Below are positions 1 to 14,500 of a DNA stretch of 64,000 nucleotides, in pieces. The notes below the pieces were generated by a model. The model did no database searches. It was given only the letters and a program-made list of their open reading frames with translations, and was not told the origin of the DNA. The stretch lies in contig NC_089727.1 of the NCBI RefSeq assembly GCF_035083965.1, positions 1,679,501-1,743,500 on the forward strand, read 5' to 3'. This DNA is from Branchiostoma lanceolatum (taxonomy: Eukaryota; Chordata; Leptocardii; Amphioxiformes; Branchiostomatidae). Numbering within the stretch: position 1 is the first letter of the stretch; every line of letters starts with the position of its first letter. Position numbers and translations under genes: made by a program.

Positions 1-2306
1 GGGGAGCTCTTATGGCCCTCGAGAGATTGCCCGTGCCGTAATTGTGTAATAACTTTCAACTTTACACTCCAATCAGTTGTCTGATTAATGTATTCAGCTT
101 GCTTCAGATAGATGTTGATTTTCTGGGGGTAACATTAGGTCTATGGTTGCATTATGTAAGGCTGGCATTTTAATGCGGTATAATCTTGGCTGTGGCAGGT
201 ATTTATATAAATGTTGTAATTTGTGCAGGCACTTTGTACCATCATTTATTCACAGTTGCACTGATCTTGAAATTGAATGTGCACGTTGGGAGTTCAAATA
301 GTGTCTATTTCTCTTGTGCTGGTACAGATTATAGATTATATATGAAAGGAGAAGGAAAACAATTCTGGTATCATGTCTTGCCAGACAACTGTGATGATTC
401 TATTCTGTTCTTTGTGAAACTTTTCAAGCTAAAGATTGTGGAAGTTGAACTTAAAGTCTTTATGCCCTGTTTTTTCCACTATCAACATCTCTGGCATATC
501 AGGGGATTGGGACCCAGGACCTCTGGGTTCTGGGCCTAACACCCAAACATTTTTTTTTAATGGTCAGAAATTACGCGCAATGACAGCCTTTCTAGCGCTG
601 AATTGATGCAGGGTTTACAGGTTTTACATAATACACTACATACAGTCAAACCTGCCCAGGCAACCACCTTTTCAACGCGACCACCTGGCCATGGCGACCG
701 CTTTTTCTCGGTCCCGAAAATTTTCCCCATAGGCACAAGCATTAAGCTGCCTGTCCAAGGCGACCACCTGTCCAACGTGACCGCGACCGCCACGAATTGG
801 GACCGCACAGAGCACAATCACTGCCCATGGCGGCCGCCTAATTTTCAAGCGTGTGGTGACATCGGATCATTTTGCTGTCGGATTTCACGGAAATGTTTTC
901 AAGACTTTGAAGGACAAAAATAAGGACAAAAATACATGGAATAGCAATGTTATAGCATCTATTCCTCCATGAAGTGTTTTAATAAAACGTTCCCCCTATA
1001 AATATTGTAAAGACAAATGTTTGTGATGTTGTTGTGCCTATCGTAATCTTATAGTTTACCGCAAACTCAGTTCGGTTTAAACTCAATTTTCAAAACGAAT
1101 ACGTAGTGCATGGCGTCAAAAGGTCAGATTTCGCAGAAACTACTATCTATTTCTTGTATTTTCAACAAAAATCTGTCTGTGTCTTACTAAATTCCGCCGA
1201 AAAATGACTTCGCGGCGGGCAAAACGTCGGGCGAGAAATGTTGTTCCTTGGTCCCGGCGCCATCTTGGATTTTGGCACGGCCCGGATTTGGCGTACCACT
1301 GACCTTTCTAAAACACGTTGCTTTTGTGTATGAACATTTACGAATACTCTAATTATTAATTAAAATTAATATTCTTATTTTCTTTTTATTTCCATGAATC
1401 TCACAAACCTTTATTGGACGGTGTGCGTTCTGCTGCACTGACTTACCTTTCGATGCGGCGCAGCCCGACGAAATCACACCGTTCCGTTTTCATCTTTAGT
1501 TGTCAGATCGAAAACTTTTTGCCCCTTTTATCCAGCGGTCGGCGCCCCAAAAAAGGCTGGGGTCAGCAGGTGTTTTCTAGGGATTTGTCTTAGGCCTTAA
1601 AACTTCGATGATGTGCGTGTGTCTGAGTGTGTACTATTTAATGTAACGTGTGAATGCGGGAGGGCGCTGCGATCATCGAGGCAACCATTGTTTTGTAGTC
1701 AAAATTATGACAAAAATTTATACACGATGTAGCTGTATACAATTATTACGACGATAACAGAAAATGTAATTTTTGTAGGATCTTTCTGTCAATGAGAATT
1801 GAACCTGGTGGGGGTCATGTTGTCTAAATTCACATAATTTTCCATCCATTCACGTACTGTATTGAAAACCTCGACCTGGAAACATGTGAGTGGAATCCTC
1901 TTCATGGCGACCACCTGTCCATCGCGACCGTTTTTGCTCGGTCCGCCGGGTGGTCGCCTTGGGCAGGTTTGACTGTATACATATACACATATACATATCT
2001 TATCCACACTTGCATTATGTGGAATTGTCGCAAGGGTCTGGGCGGCTGCCATTCGGCGCCACCAGGTGACCTCAATACGACCTTCCCCAACCGAAGTTAG
2101 GTACCCATTTACACCTGGGTGGAGTGAGGAAAGTCGTGTAAAGTGCCTTTCCCAAGGGCACAACATCGGTGACATGACAGGATTCGAAGTCGGGACCTCT
2201 TGGTTCTGAGCCGGACGCTCTGCCGTTGCGCCACACGACCCCACTTACAGTAACATGATGTTTTATTTGTTTATTTGTTAATTTATTTACCGTGTGTTTT
2301 TTCCAG
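1..2306. other. Intron or upstream sequence of the AFF gene, with repeats
   Basis: No coding exon is recognisable here. The first exon that can be assigned to the AFF gene opens at an acceptor ending at 2306, so this stretch is most simply intron, with earlier exons left of the window. It holds a dispersed repeat at about 640-810 and 1900-1980, recognisable by its repeated 'gcgaccacctg' core and its 'cagtcaaacctgcc' or reverse edge. A tRNA-headed SINE lies on the minus strand at 2020-2245, and a short fragment of what looks like the same SINE at about 495-545. Confidence 0.6.
2020..2245 (-). mobile_element. tRNA-derived SINE copy
   Basis: Read on the minus strand, the copy opens with a tRNA-like head. 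It has an A box (TGGCGCAACGG) and a B box (CTTCGAATCC). The body then carries the phrases 'gttgtgcccttgggaaagg' and 'gggtacctaacttcggtt', which recur at 11340-11520, 57425-57720 and 62094-62500. The shared head and body at several unlinked sites identify it as a SINE and not a tRNA gene. Confidence 0.8.
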
Positions 2307-2566
2307 GCGGATACGACAGGAGCCAGTACCACGGAGGAGGTTCATACGAAGAGGCCAAAGAAAGAAAAGGAGACGACGACAGATTCCAAAGCAACGCCCA
2401 CCCGAAGTCTCCCCACCCCCACAAGAACAGTCCCTACCCCTGCCACCAGCCTCAGCACCCCCACAAGAAGCCTCCCCACCCCCACGAGAACCCCCACCCA
2501 GGCCACCCCCACCAGGACCACTCCAACAAGAACCCCTCCAAGCAGTAGACAAGACACTGAGAAAGG
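2307..2566 (+). CDS. AFF exon, Pro/Thr-rich low-complexity
   Basis: The acceptor is ttttttccag and the donor GG|GTAAG. Three reading frames are open across this exon because of its repetitive ACCCCCACA composition. The frame beginning GCG at 2307 ([20 protein letters not shown]...) is chosen. Its last two bases join the first base of the exon at 4788 to give Gly, followed by [12 protein letters not shown], so the phase works without adjustment. It probably belongs to the Ser/Pro-rich transactivation region of AFF proteins. Confidence 0.75.
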
Positions 2567-5500
2567 GTAAGACATCTATTTAAAGACATCTGTTTACATC
2601 TATTTCTTTAATTTGTAGAGATTTTATATGTAACTTCCGTACACAAAATGAAGCGTTTACCTTCAAGCTTTCAATCAGTCTGCTGATCCCTCTCAAGTTG
2701 AAGAGTACGGAAATGAACAACATGGAAATGAAACCCTGTTGCCGCAATGTTGGATATCAAACCCTTAGAAACAACCATCCTCTTCTAGTTGCCCTGTAAG
2801 CCATAGGGTGAAGCAGTGGCTAGCTAGGTCAGGTAGTGGATTTAGTCCCAATGCTGAGACATGGCAACATGCTGTTCTGAACTCCTTAAGATGAGCATGA
2901 ATAGTCGGGTCTATAGCTGCGTCTAAGCACACCATTCTTTACGGATCTAGCATAGATCCCATAGAATTGCAGATTCCTAAACCATTAGAATTAATGTACT
3001 GGTCTGAGAGCTATCAGCCTTTTTTAGTTGACTCATCCGGCCCCTACAACAGTAACAGAATGGCAGCACAGAAGCCTACCTGCCTGTGCTGTATGGGAAC
3101 ACACATCAAGCCAAAACCCAGGATTACAGCACTTGAGTCCCAAGCCAGGCCGTTAATGTTATCTACCCTGTAGGTTGCCCCGACCCAAAGCCTGCAGGTT
3201 TTCCCAGACAATTGGCCCAAGCCAGGCTGATATTGGCTGCACGCTTCATTTGGCCTGTGGAAGCCCACCGATATCTGCTGCCTGATCCCATCAGGGAACG
3301 CCTGTAGGTTCATCTCCCCATCTAGAACCTCATCAAGACCACTTGATGTAGGGAGGGCTTTAGGTCTCATTCCTGTATAACTCTGAGTGGGTACCCTAAA
3401 AGAGTCCGTTGTCCAAAAAATGAACGGCTGCATGAACGTGTGTTTATATCGGTGGGAAATTCTCTTTTAGCCAGCCCGACTGATCTCAAGCGTCAAAGTG
3501 ATGAAAGCTTGTTTGTAACCGAAGAAATTAACAGGTAAAGTTCGGCAGCCGCGAGCGAGGTCGCACGTCCACAGCCGGACATTGGCGGTAATTCGGTCGA
3601 TCACTTTCAGCTGGAAAGTGCCTATTTTGGGGGTTTAGCTAAGTGCCCTTTGTAATTGCCATAAAAAGGTATTGTATGCCAACTGGTATTTGGTAATTTT
3701 TTCCAATGATCTAGGGTAGATGAGCTCAACAGAGAATGAATGACATCGGTGCATTTCCTATAGCTTCATTATGAACGCGCCCATGTAAAATACGTTTTAT
3801 ATCATGTAAGCCTTTGGGGCGAAAAAACTGGTGAATGAGACCTTTACCAGTGTGATCCCAGGTCACTCCAGGATCCTGGCAGTCCCTCACAGTCCAGGTT
3901 CAATTTAGGAGTAGCCTGTCCCCGAGGAGCGGAGCCGCCCAGGCGGATAATTACACATCATGCAGCCTGTAGTCTGATCAGCCCTGGTCTGTAATAATGA
4001 CTTCTCTTCCACGTCACCGCCTTCCTGTGGCACATGTACAGAAGCAGGGCTTGAAAGTCGTCTTTGGGTAAACGTGTAACTTACCTAGAAATGGCACCCA
4101 CAGTAGAAAAATTAGGTTGGTGCGCAGCTCCAATTTTGGGTGCATAAATGTGACTTGACTTACTTGACTTATGTCGAGTGCCAGTCTTCCTCCGCCACTT
4201 GAACCACTCTGCCAGCCCAGAAACGTAATGTGCAGTGTACATTATGTACCCAGTATTTGCATACAATGCAGTTCCATTCTAGTCCAGGCACCATCCTCTG
4301 TAGGAACCGTTAGCTCAATCTTTTCGCTTGCTAAGCATGAATGGTCAGCAAGCAAAGAGACTGAGCCAGCGTTTACTACAGACAGGGAGGTTATACGGTT
4401 TTATCTCCATATAACCTCCTTGCTACAGAGGATGGTTCTCAGGCAAGTTCCATCTCTTGCTCTTAATGATATCTGAAGCAAAGATGATGTCTTGAGCATG
4501 ACAAGTTGCAGTTCTTTGTATATCTTTCTGACACACTCAAATCAAGATTTCCTAGGTCTACCATGACCTCTGTTGCCTGGCAACTGCATCTTGGTGATGG
4601 TGTTGATGCAGCCACTGGCTCGTTCAATGTGTCCGTACCACTGGAGTCAGCAAAACTGCAGCACTGAGGCGATGCCCACAACACCAAGTTTAGCATGCAG
4701 AGTAACTGACGGTATCTCAACCTATTCCCAAAAATGAATTACGATCCCTGATCTTGTTCCTAACCCTTGTTCCCTCCCCCTCTCCAGGAGGGGCTCCGCC
4801 CGTCGGTCCAGCGTGAGCAGCACGTCCAGCCGGCTCAGCGAGGAGAGCGCCAAAACCGACCGCTCCACGAAACGGAGGAAAGTCGAGCGACAAACTTCGC
4901 AGGAATCCAGCAAGAAAAAGGAAAAGGTTCGACTTTGTTTAATCTTTTGGTGCTCAGACTGCTGCTGTTTTCAATTGGTTTATTTTGATATTTGTTTTGA
5001 ATATTTGTTTGTTTTGTAAGAATTTTGTACCTGTAAGGCTACACCAATTTAATTTCTTGGTTCACGGATTTGTTTTGAAATTTTAGCAACAAAAAAAATC
5101 ATGAAAACAGAAGGCTGGGGTGAAAACTTGCACCTGACCCTGTTCACTCCCTGAAATTGTGTGCACCAAAGTACAAACTTTCCTCTGAGATTCTGTTGTC
5201 CTGTTGATTTTCCAATCTAGCATTTTTTTTAAATTCTGTTAACCAAGAAATTAAAATGGTGTGGCCTAAGGCTTAGTCACAAGCTTGTTTAAGATTCTCA
5301 ATGAGAAGGTAGACGTACTGTGTGTAAAATTTTTGTATTATCTGTAAGGCTTAGTCACAAGTTTGTTTAAGTAGGTGAAGTAATTCTCAATGAAAAGTTA
5401 GACATACTGTGCATACTACATAGTCATTGTCATATGCCACTTCGGGCATACATAGCTCAGTGGTTGATAATTTCTTCTTTTTGTGTTGTTTATGATTTGA

Positions 5501-8500
5501 TGTTTTGTTTATGTTTTTGTCTGATGCTTTTGCACGCACCCTGCACTCACACGTACACACACACACACAGTTCACAGCCCAGTGTAACTTGCCCACCGTA
5601 GACATAGCCAGCCTGTCATGTATCAATAGCCATGGCGCAGTAGAAAAATCGTTGTTTCCTGAAACTCAACGTATTGTAGAATGGAACTCGTTGTCAAGTG
5701 TAGTACTAGTAGGGGCCTTTTCGTTAGATGGCTTTGAACAGCAGTTGGAGTTACATGTAGATAAGAACGATTTAGGTGTGACAGGTCGTTCAGCTTGATG
5801 GCTGCGAAGCTGGTTTGCTATGCCAAAAGTCAGTTATACCGGTGAACAGTCCATACTCAGATTCCGGTACGTTGCATGGGCGTACGCGCCAGGCCTCTCC
5901 GAGACTGCCCCCAGGCAGTCCCTCCCTCACGCCCGCCCTATTCACCCTTCACAGAAAAGCAAGAAGACACCCAAAAAACAAGTGCCTTCCCGTTGCCAGG
6001 ACTGGGACGCGCCTCCCGTTATCGTCCCCGAGCACAGCCAGAACGGCGTCACCGCAGAGATCGTTGCCAAGGCGACGAACGGTCACGCGGCGGGGAGCCA
6101 GTGGGGGGAGCTGGCGGCCGGTCAGGCGGGCGGCAAGACCTGGGACAGACACGACCCGCGAGGGGACATTCCGTACTTCAACAGCAAGACAGATGTGGAG
6201 GATAGGTGAGCATGTTAGTCAGGCGCATCGTAATCATGTATTAATCATGTATGATGTAGTGATATGTTACTAATAGGCACATGTTGATTATGTGGTGATC
6301 ACATATTGATCACATGTTAGTCACAATCATGTTAATGATGTGATGACATGTTAGGCAGATGTTATTAACATATTACTCACTATGACAGGCGATGCCTAGT
6401 ATGAGCACATGTTGATCATGTATTGATCACATTTCAGTCACATGTTTGGCACATACATTTCATGGTTTGATGTTATCAACATTCGTAATTAGTAATTATC
6501 GTTATTGTGACAAACTGAAAACAAAAAAATAAAAAACATCATTTATTCCTGGATGTGTCCCAAATGTCTGGATATACATGTCTCCTATTCTGAATGCTGT
6601 AATCTTAAGACTTGAGGATGAATGTGTCATCTTAAGGATCTGTCTTCCTCCCCCCTCAGGCCGCTGTCTGCAGATCACTACTTAACAGAAGCCAAAAACC
6701 TCAAGCATCTTGCTGACGGCTTGGTAAGTCCTACTGACGTTACGTTTAACAAGAAAGCAAACTGAATCGAAAGATCAGGACCTCATGCTACATGTATATT
6801 CATATGTGTACATGTGTGTATATATCATGCAAAGTAAATGCTGTGAGGTTGTCCAACAATAAATGTAGAAGGGAGACAATGACATATGTCTGTTGGATGT
6901 TTAGACGAGGCCATAGAGTTGCTAGGCGAACTTGATATGAACCAGTCAAACCAGTCCAAAAAGGCCACTCGGGAAACCTATAAAATCTGGTCTGTTTGGA
7001 CAGGTGGTCACTTTAGACAGGATCCTTATAATGCCTGTGAAAATTATTCAAGGGACCTCGAAAGAGTGGCCACATTGGCCAGGTGGTCCTTATGTAGAGG
7101 TGGTCACTTGTACAGGGTTGACTACAGTATATAATGACCATGTGGTCTTTTTGTAGAGGTGGTCACTAGTACAGGTTTGGTATTATACAGCTGAAGCAAT
7201 GTTGTAGAGGTGGTCACTAGTACAGTTTTGACTGTATATCAATGGCCAGGTGGTCCTTATATAGAGGTGGTCACTTGTACAGATTTGACTACATTTGTAT
7301 ATGGCAATGGCCAGGTGGTTCTTATATAGAGGTGGTCACTTGTACAGGTCTGATATTGTACAGCTGAAGCAGTGAAACAAATAGTGACCAGTTTGTGTTT
7401 CTTCTTCAGGCGGACAAGAATCAGAAGACGCTGACGTACGTGGACGCAGTGCTGTACTTCATCCAGTGCGGCAACGCCATGGAGAGCGATCCGCACTTGT
7501 CCGAGTCCAAGTCCCCCTCAACGATGTACTTAGAGACAGTGGACCTCATCAAGTAAGTGTCTTAAGTACCTTATGTGGATTGATGTATGGTGTGTAAGAG
7601 TGTCTTATGCGCCTCTGTGTTGTAATGCATGGTGTAAGTGAAAGGACTGACATTATTACAAATCTGGACTTAAAAAAAACAAGACATTTTGAAATTGCAG
7701 AGAAAAATGCGAGCAACTTTCAATTTGGCAAGTTTGTAGGTACATTTGTACTATGAATTGCATGTTTTGTTTCAGTTTTAGAGGATATATAAAAAGCTTT
7801 TATAAGATTTCTTTCTCTTTTTTTGTTTGACACTGTCTTCCATACATGTATGCACACATCCGTCTGCCACATTAACAAAACACACATTCATACCCTCTCC
7901 CCTCCTCCCCTCCCCAGAAAAATGTGTCAAAAGTATTACAAGCACCTTTTTGACTGCAGAACTTTGGATTGGAGGTACACAATGCACATTGTAATGATAT
8001 ATGGTGTCTGGTGGGATAGACTCTATAACAGCTAATGGATTGGGTTTAACCAATATGTCTGTGACAGTCTTTAGTTGGGTTGTGACATGTTCTTGGCTGT
8101 ATTTGATATACCTATAGGGGAGTTGGGCATACATGTAAAAAAAGGCTACTCAGAAGTTGCAAATCCTTCTATCTATCTGTTTATTTGTCCATTCATTTAT
8201 TCATTCATTCAGTTATTCATTTATTTATCCATTCTGTCACTTATTCCTGACATTCATTCATTCGTTTATTCATTCATTCATCCTTCATCATGTATTCATT
8301 CGAGATAACAGCATGCACATTTTTGTTTAAATGGCTTTGCACATCTGCACGTTTTGTAGGAAACACTGAAATAATGAAACATACATGTATGTACAGTCAG
8401 ACCTGGCCTCAGCAACTACCCCAGGGACTGATGAAAATAGCTGCTTAGGACAGGGAGAGGTGAACTAATGTGAAAATGGACTGGACTGTTTTAGTGTGCC

Positions 8501-11500
8501 TTGTGACTGAGGGTGGTTGCCTGCGCCAGGCTAGACTGTACGTGAGCACATAATGTTCTACAATAACCCCATTATCCCCATGTTGTCCTGTTAGTCCGTG
8601 TACTGTGTTTATAACGTGTTTGTTGTTCGCAGGTTCATACTGAGGTTCAACAGTCACCACATGCACAACCAGAGTCAGGACCAGACCACTTCAGACAAGA
8701 AACTTGCAGTCCTGTGGTAAGGAACTACAACTTCTTCTACTCACTTTCTCACCCTAGCTGGGTTCCTGAAAGACATTTTCACTCAGTCTATATGGCGAAA
8801 AACACTCTAAGTCATATGCAATGTTCAACAGTCCTGTGGTAAGGCACTTCAAGTTCAACTTGTTCTACTCAATTTAACCCCTGCTTCTGCTATTGGTTCA
8901 GTCAGTCCTCATTCTTAGGGAGTCAAGCTGGTCTCAATCTTGATGTTTCTGACTCAGAGAGAAGTGTTGCTGTTCCAGTGATTGTTAGTTCATTGACCAG
9001 AAGTACCAGTGGTCCCTTGGCCTTACCCCGAGTACAGTTGTTAGAAAAAAAATCGCTCTGTGATTTCTCTTTTAAGTTTTTCCACACCATTTGATGTATA
9101 TACTATAGGGCTGTGTCTATCTCCATTTCTTTAGCCCTATGGCCACACAGTTGTACAAGCACTACAGCAGGGTAGGGGATCGACCAAACAATTATCGGCC
9201 AGCTAGTTTGTAAAGTCTTACTGTAAACAGCAAATCATGAATGACCTTCAGCAAAGTCACCCCCCTCCCCCTTTCCAACCGCTGCTTGGAAGTGGAAGCC
9301 CTTCAGAGTGATGAGAGACAAATGCATTACCTCTGAGGGCCCACAGACTTCCAAGCTCTGCCAAATTACACCATCAGACCAAATTACACCATCAGACCGC
9401 TTGTCTAAACATTCTGCAATCCACCAGCACTGCTGGCATCATGTGTGCTCTGTTGCTAGGAGACCGTTGTTGATTGACACTTGTTTGATGTGGAAGTAGG
9501 TCTGTCATCAGGCCACAATTAGTCGGTTCTTTGGTTTGAACTGAAAGATCAACTAGAGGCCAAGGGAAAAAGTCTGTACTTTGGTACACACAGTTTAAGG
9601 GAGCGTATGTAAATATGAGAGAGAGAGAGTGAGTGAGTGAGTGAGTGAGTGAGTGAGTGAGTGAGTGAGTGAGTGAGTGAGTGAGTGAGTGAGTGATGTA
9701 GATATCCCAGAATCAAGAAAGCAAACTTAAATGGTTTTAGCAGCCCAGACATTGTGATATCTTCCTTGCAAATCAAAGAAAAGTTTATGTTCTCACAGCC
9801 TCACGAAAAGTTCATGAAAAAGCCACCAACTGTTAAACTGACAAAGTTTGAAATTCATGACCTCAACCCGACCTCGTGTGTAAGGCAAGACGGCCCTCCT
9901 GTTAGAAGACTCAGGAACCTGTTCCCTGCTTCATCACTTCCAGTTGTGCCAGGCTGCCCAGTCCGCCTCCTGACCCACCATCACTTTGAACACGGCCTGC
10001 CAGCCTTAGATCATCCACTTACCCTCATTAACGACCAGCAGGACCCATCATCTGAGCCATGTTTCACATTACCCACATCCCCTTATTTACTGCTGGGTGG
10101 AAACCTACCCTGAATGTCGGGTCATCAGGCTGTAAGGTCGCCTTGTTGTCACTCCCAGGGTTAGAGCCAAGTGTTGCGACCTCTAGCCTCAAGGTCACCT
10201 TGTCATTTATTACAGGTCGGTTTTGTAGAATATCTGGCTCTTTTGAGACTGTCCAGAAGGGTCGGCGGTGGCTCTGAGTTGTGATTTAGCTAAATGAGTC
10301 CACATGGAAAGGCACTTTCAGGAGGCTTAGAACTTGATGAAATTTACAGGGAGTTGAGAAATCCACTCAGTAAGGTCAAATAGATCTCTCCTGCTGGCCA
10401 TTCAGTGGTTGACCTTTGCTCCCAAAGGCCTTAGAGGGGGTTATCGACAATTGATAGATGGGATGGAGCTTATTGGATGGTCAACAAAGGGATTATAGAT
10501 GTCAGCGCCTGTTTAGAGCCTTGTTCCTCTTGTGGGAAAAAGGGATCCCTGGGCTGGTATTGATTACACAGAGGTCAAAGTCGCATCTAAATTTATTCCT
10601 TTATCTGATGGAGGCAGGAAGGCAGGAGGTTCATTTCCTGCGAGGCTGACAAGAAACATTCCCGAGTTGGTCTGTGTTGTAGCAACAGGGAGATGTTGGT
10701 TATAGATACAGTACAAGGCCTTAGTGACAGAGAGCTTCTTCTTCAAAACACTCAAGACAGAGGGCCTCTATTCATGAATCCTGCGGCCTGGCCAACTTAT
10801 TTCCTTGCTTCTGGGGCATTTTTAAACGGAACATTCAACATGAGGGAAACTTGAAGCTTACCATTTTTGCCCTCAGAAACTATGTGAACCAAGTGTACAG
10901 ACTTTCTCCTCAGACTTTGTTTTCATGGTAATTGTCCAGTTCCAGTTCAGCATTATTTCCTAAGTCCAAGATGGAGGAAATGACATTGGTATGGCTTGAC
11001 CTGTGTGACCCGGGTCGTGACCTGGGTGGTGTACGATGTCACAGAATGTCACATGGGAAAAGTGGTGACCTTCAGAAAGTCACCCCTGTGTTGACCTTGG
11101 GCGGCCCAGATCTGCCAGGACTAGTTTGTTTATTTTTACTAGAGGGGGGAGGAATGTAAACACAGAGGGCCTGGGGTAATTTTGACTTTGTGGTTCAAGC
11201 CAGGGCAAGTAGACATCTCTGTTATGGGTAATGATAAAGATAGTCCCGTAGTCTTTTTTAGGCCGTAGGGGCAGCGGGTTGTTATCCACTGTGTCTAGGG
11301 CACGGTGTTTGAAGGCGGAGCCAATCCCTCACCTTCCACTGCCTTTTACCTCCCCAACCGAAGTTAGGAACCCATTTTTACACCTGGTGGAGGGAGAAAA
11401 TTTGTGTTAAGTGCCTTTCCCAAGGGCACAACATCGGTGGCATGTCAGGGGATTCAAACCTAGGACCTCTGGATTCTGGGGCAAGCACCCTAACCATTAC

Positions 11501-14500
11501 ACCAATACAATGCCACAAATAAATACACTATAGTGTTGTGCTTAGAGACAGCCCAGTTGTTGTTCTACTGGTATTAGCAACAGTCTGTGTGATGCTTATC
11601 ATCAACGCAGTTGGAAGGGTTTTCTCTGGATGGGCTCTAGACAATATCTCTTCTTAAAGGTTTCTTGAGACATTGTCTGACCTCAATGGTCTCCATTGAC
11701 AGATTTTTGAGACACAGTCTCATCATATAGGTCTCCTTGTGCATTTTCTTGAGATGTTATCTGACCTCAGTAGTTTCCATGGACAGATTCTTGAAACATT
11801 GTCTGACCTGAAATAACTTCAGCAAGCCAAGACTTAGACTAAACAAGTACCAATCTTGTTTTCCAGTCACCTACATGTACACATGCACCGACCTGATGAG
11901 GTAAATCACATGTATAAAATTGATGCAGTTTGAAACAGGGATGTTCTAAACCTCGACAATTTGTTTTCCAGCCTGAGATGTCAGTCGCTCTTGTACATGA
12001 AACTCTTCAAGCTGAAGAAAGACTATGCCATGAAGTACTCTAAAGCTCTGACTGACCATTTTAAGGTAAGGGACGCTCCTTCATGCTCTGTTATTATCTT
12101 CGCCGAGTACTTGTACTCGGGGAAGATTATGTTTTCGGTTGAAAAATCTGTTAGGTGGGTCTGTATGTATGTCAGGAGCATAACTCAAGAAAGCTTCGAT
12201 GAATCTTTATGATTTTTGGTAGGTGTGTAGTGGTTGTGCCAAGGAAGGTCAAGTTCGAAAATGGTTCCCCTTGCGTTTTTTAACAGTACTGCAGTGGACT
12301 TTGAATTTTTTTGTGTTTGTATGTAGGCAAAAAAAGTGACGGAAACGTTGATGGATCTCCATAATTTTTTGCAGGTATGAAGATGTTGTAAAAACGGAGG
12401 TCAAGTTCAAAAATGGTTCCCCTGGGATTTTCCGTTGGTACTGCAGCGGGCTTTGTGTGGATCTGTATTTGTATGTCGCCAGCATAACTCGAGAAGCTGT
12501 CGATGGATCTGTATGATATTTAGTGGATGGGTAGGGTTTACAGAAAGGAAGGTCAAGTTCGATAATGGGCCTTCTAGCGGGTACTTAAGGTACTGCAGCG
12601 GAGCTTCAAAATTTTGGGGTGTATTTTCTGAAAGTGCTATGGTCATGATTTTTGTGTGGTAGATAGTTCATGCTATAGGAAGTAAGTTGTGAAAGTTTGG
12701 GCCCCCTAGCGTCTTGTTTGGAACTGCAGTGGAAGTTTTTGTTTTGACCTTCGGACATGAATAACTTGAGAAGGGGTCGACAGATCGTCGTGATGTTTGG
12801 TATTCAGATAGCTCAGATGGTGCTTTACATAATAAACGACTAATTAGGCGAATCAGGATATAATTGGCATAATTAGTAAGGAAAGTTTGATGTATTTCAT
12901 ATTGGGACCCTGAAACATGTGACGGTTTCCCAGAAAACAGGTCTTACAAACAGATGGCCTGGGAAAGTAGGTCAAATAAACAAATAGAGCACAGCACTGC
13001 TCTCCAAGCAGAGGTGTGGGTCCGGCTGTTTTTTCACATGTTTAGTTTAGGCATGTTTGTCCAAAGGACGTTGGCAACATAACGAAAAGGGGACAAAATA
13101 GAAAGCCCGACAAAACACCTAAAAGCACGTCAAAAACACGGCTCTGCTTTTAATAGAGCACATTGCTCCAGAACTGCACCACTGCTAGGTACGGTTAAGT
13201 CACATTTACTATGTCTTTCAAAATGTGTATGACATGGAATAAAGATTTATTCTATTCTTATTCATATATATTGACTGCACCATTTCATCGTCACATTCAA
13301 CTTACGACACTGCAATTTCAAACCTTTGAAGGCCCATAATTTCAACATACGCATTTTTTTCATGGCCAGTTTTAACATATATCAGCACACAAGACACTTA
13401 CATTGTACGCTAGTCCTGTACCACCAAATGATTTTTAACCCTATCCCCCCCCTCAAAACTTACAAACAGCACATGGTGTATGATCAAATTTTCAGGGGGT
13501 GATATCAAAGCATGTGAATATGAATCACTATCCATAATAAGCCTTGATTATTTGGCGAAGATAATGTGTTCGAGGAACTCTAGTTGTTATTGTTATTACT
13601 TCACCCACAAGGTGGTACATGTATTATTTTGGCTTGTGCATGTGCATGTATGCATGCATGGGTCTTATCTGCACTGCAGTTTTTGTCCATTCTGCTAGAG
13701 GGGGTGAAGTACTGTTGTACCATGTACATGTGTGTCTTATCTGCACTGCAGTTTTTATACGTTCTGCTAGAGGGGGTGAAGTACTGTTGAATCTTGTACG
13801 CATTGCGTGTGCACGCGTGCATGTTTCTTGTCTGCGCTGCAGTTTTTGTACATTCTGCTAGAGGGGGTGAAGTCAAGTCAGATCACCTTGTTATTCTGTT
13901 TTGATGTATTTGTGGTGAAAACCTTGGAGGCTGTAGCTCACTAGCGAGTTAGTAAAAATTGTTGTCATGGTTTCTGATGGATTTCCTTTTCTTTTTAAAT
14001 CCAGAACCCTCCCAAGAACACACAAGTCCCTTCACCTTACCAGCACAACTGGAACGGTGCAAGGTGAGTTACGTCATATTTATCACACATCTATATGTGC
14101 AAGGCTATCATCTACATTTGTATCTAATTGTCTTATACACCAGGATTTATTTCAATGGACTTAAAAAGCAAACTTAAGTACATATTGACATGTGACAACC
14201 CCTGCATGGTACACATAGGAAAATATATTAAAAATTGTCTAGACGATATAAATTCCTCCAATGATTGTAAGAACCCATTCGAAACCCATACAATACACTC
14301 TTGTATTAGGTAGATTAGCCCTTACATATATACAGAACTGTAGTTATGTACCAGCCATACTTTGTACATTGTACAATTGTTGCGCAATTAAGTTATCTAT
14401 CTATGAGTAGTTAGCAATGGAGTTCAGACAAGTTTGTTTCCATACAATGTAATAACCTTTCTGTTTCTGTCTTCCCCACCCCAGGGGTACAGGGACCCCC

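Noticed and set aside
2294-2583. Alternative frames through the Pro-rich AFF exon (His/Pro-rich or Arg/Pro-rich)
   Set aside because: Only the Thr/Pro frame joins the following exon in the frame that continues into the conserved AFF domain.
9754-10277. Open frames of 119 and 72 codons in the AFF intron
   Set aside because: No recognisable domain and no splice signals compatible with the flanking AFF exons, which already join in phase.
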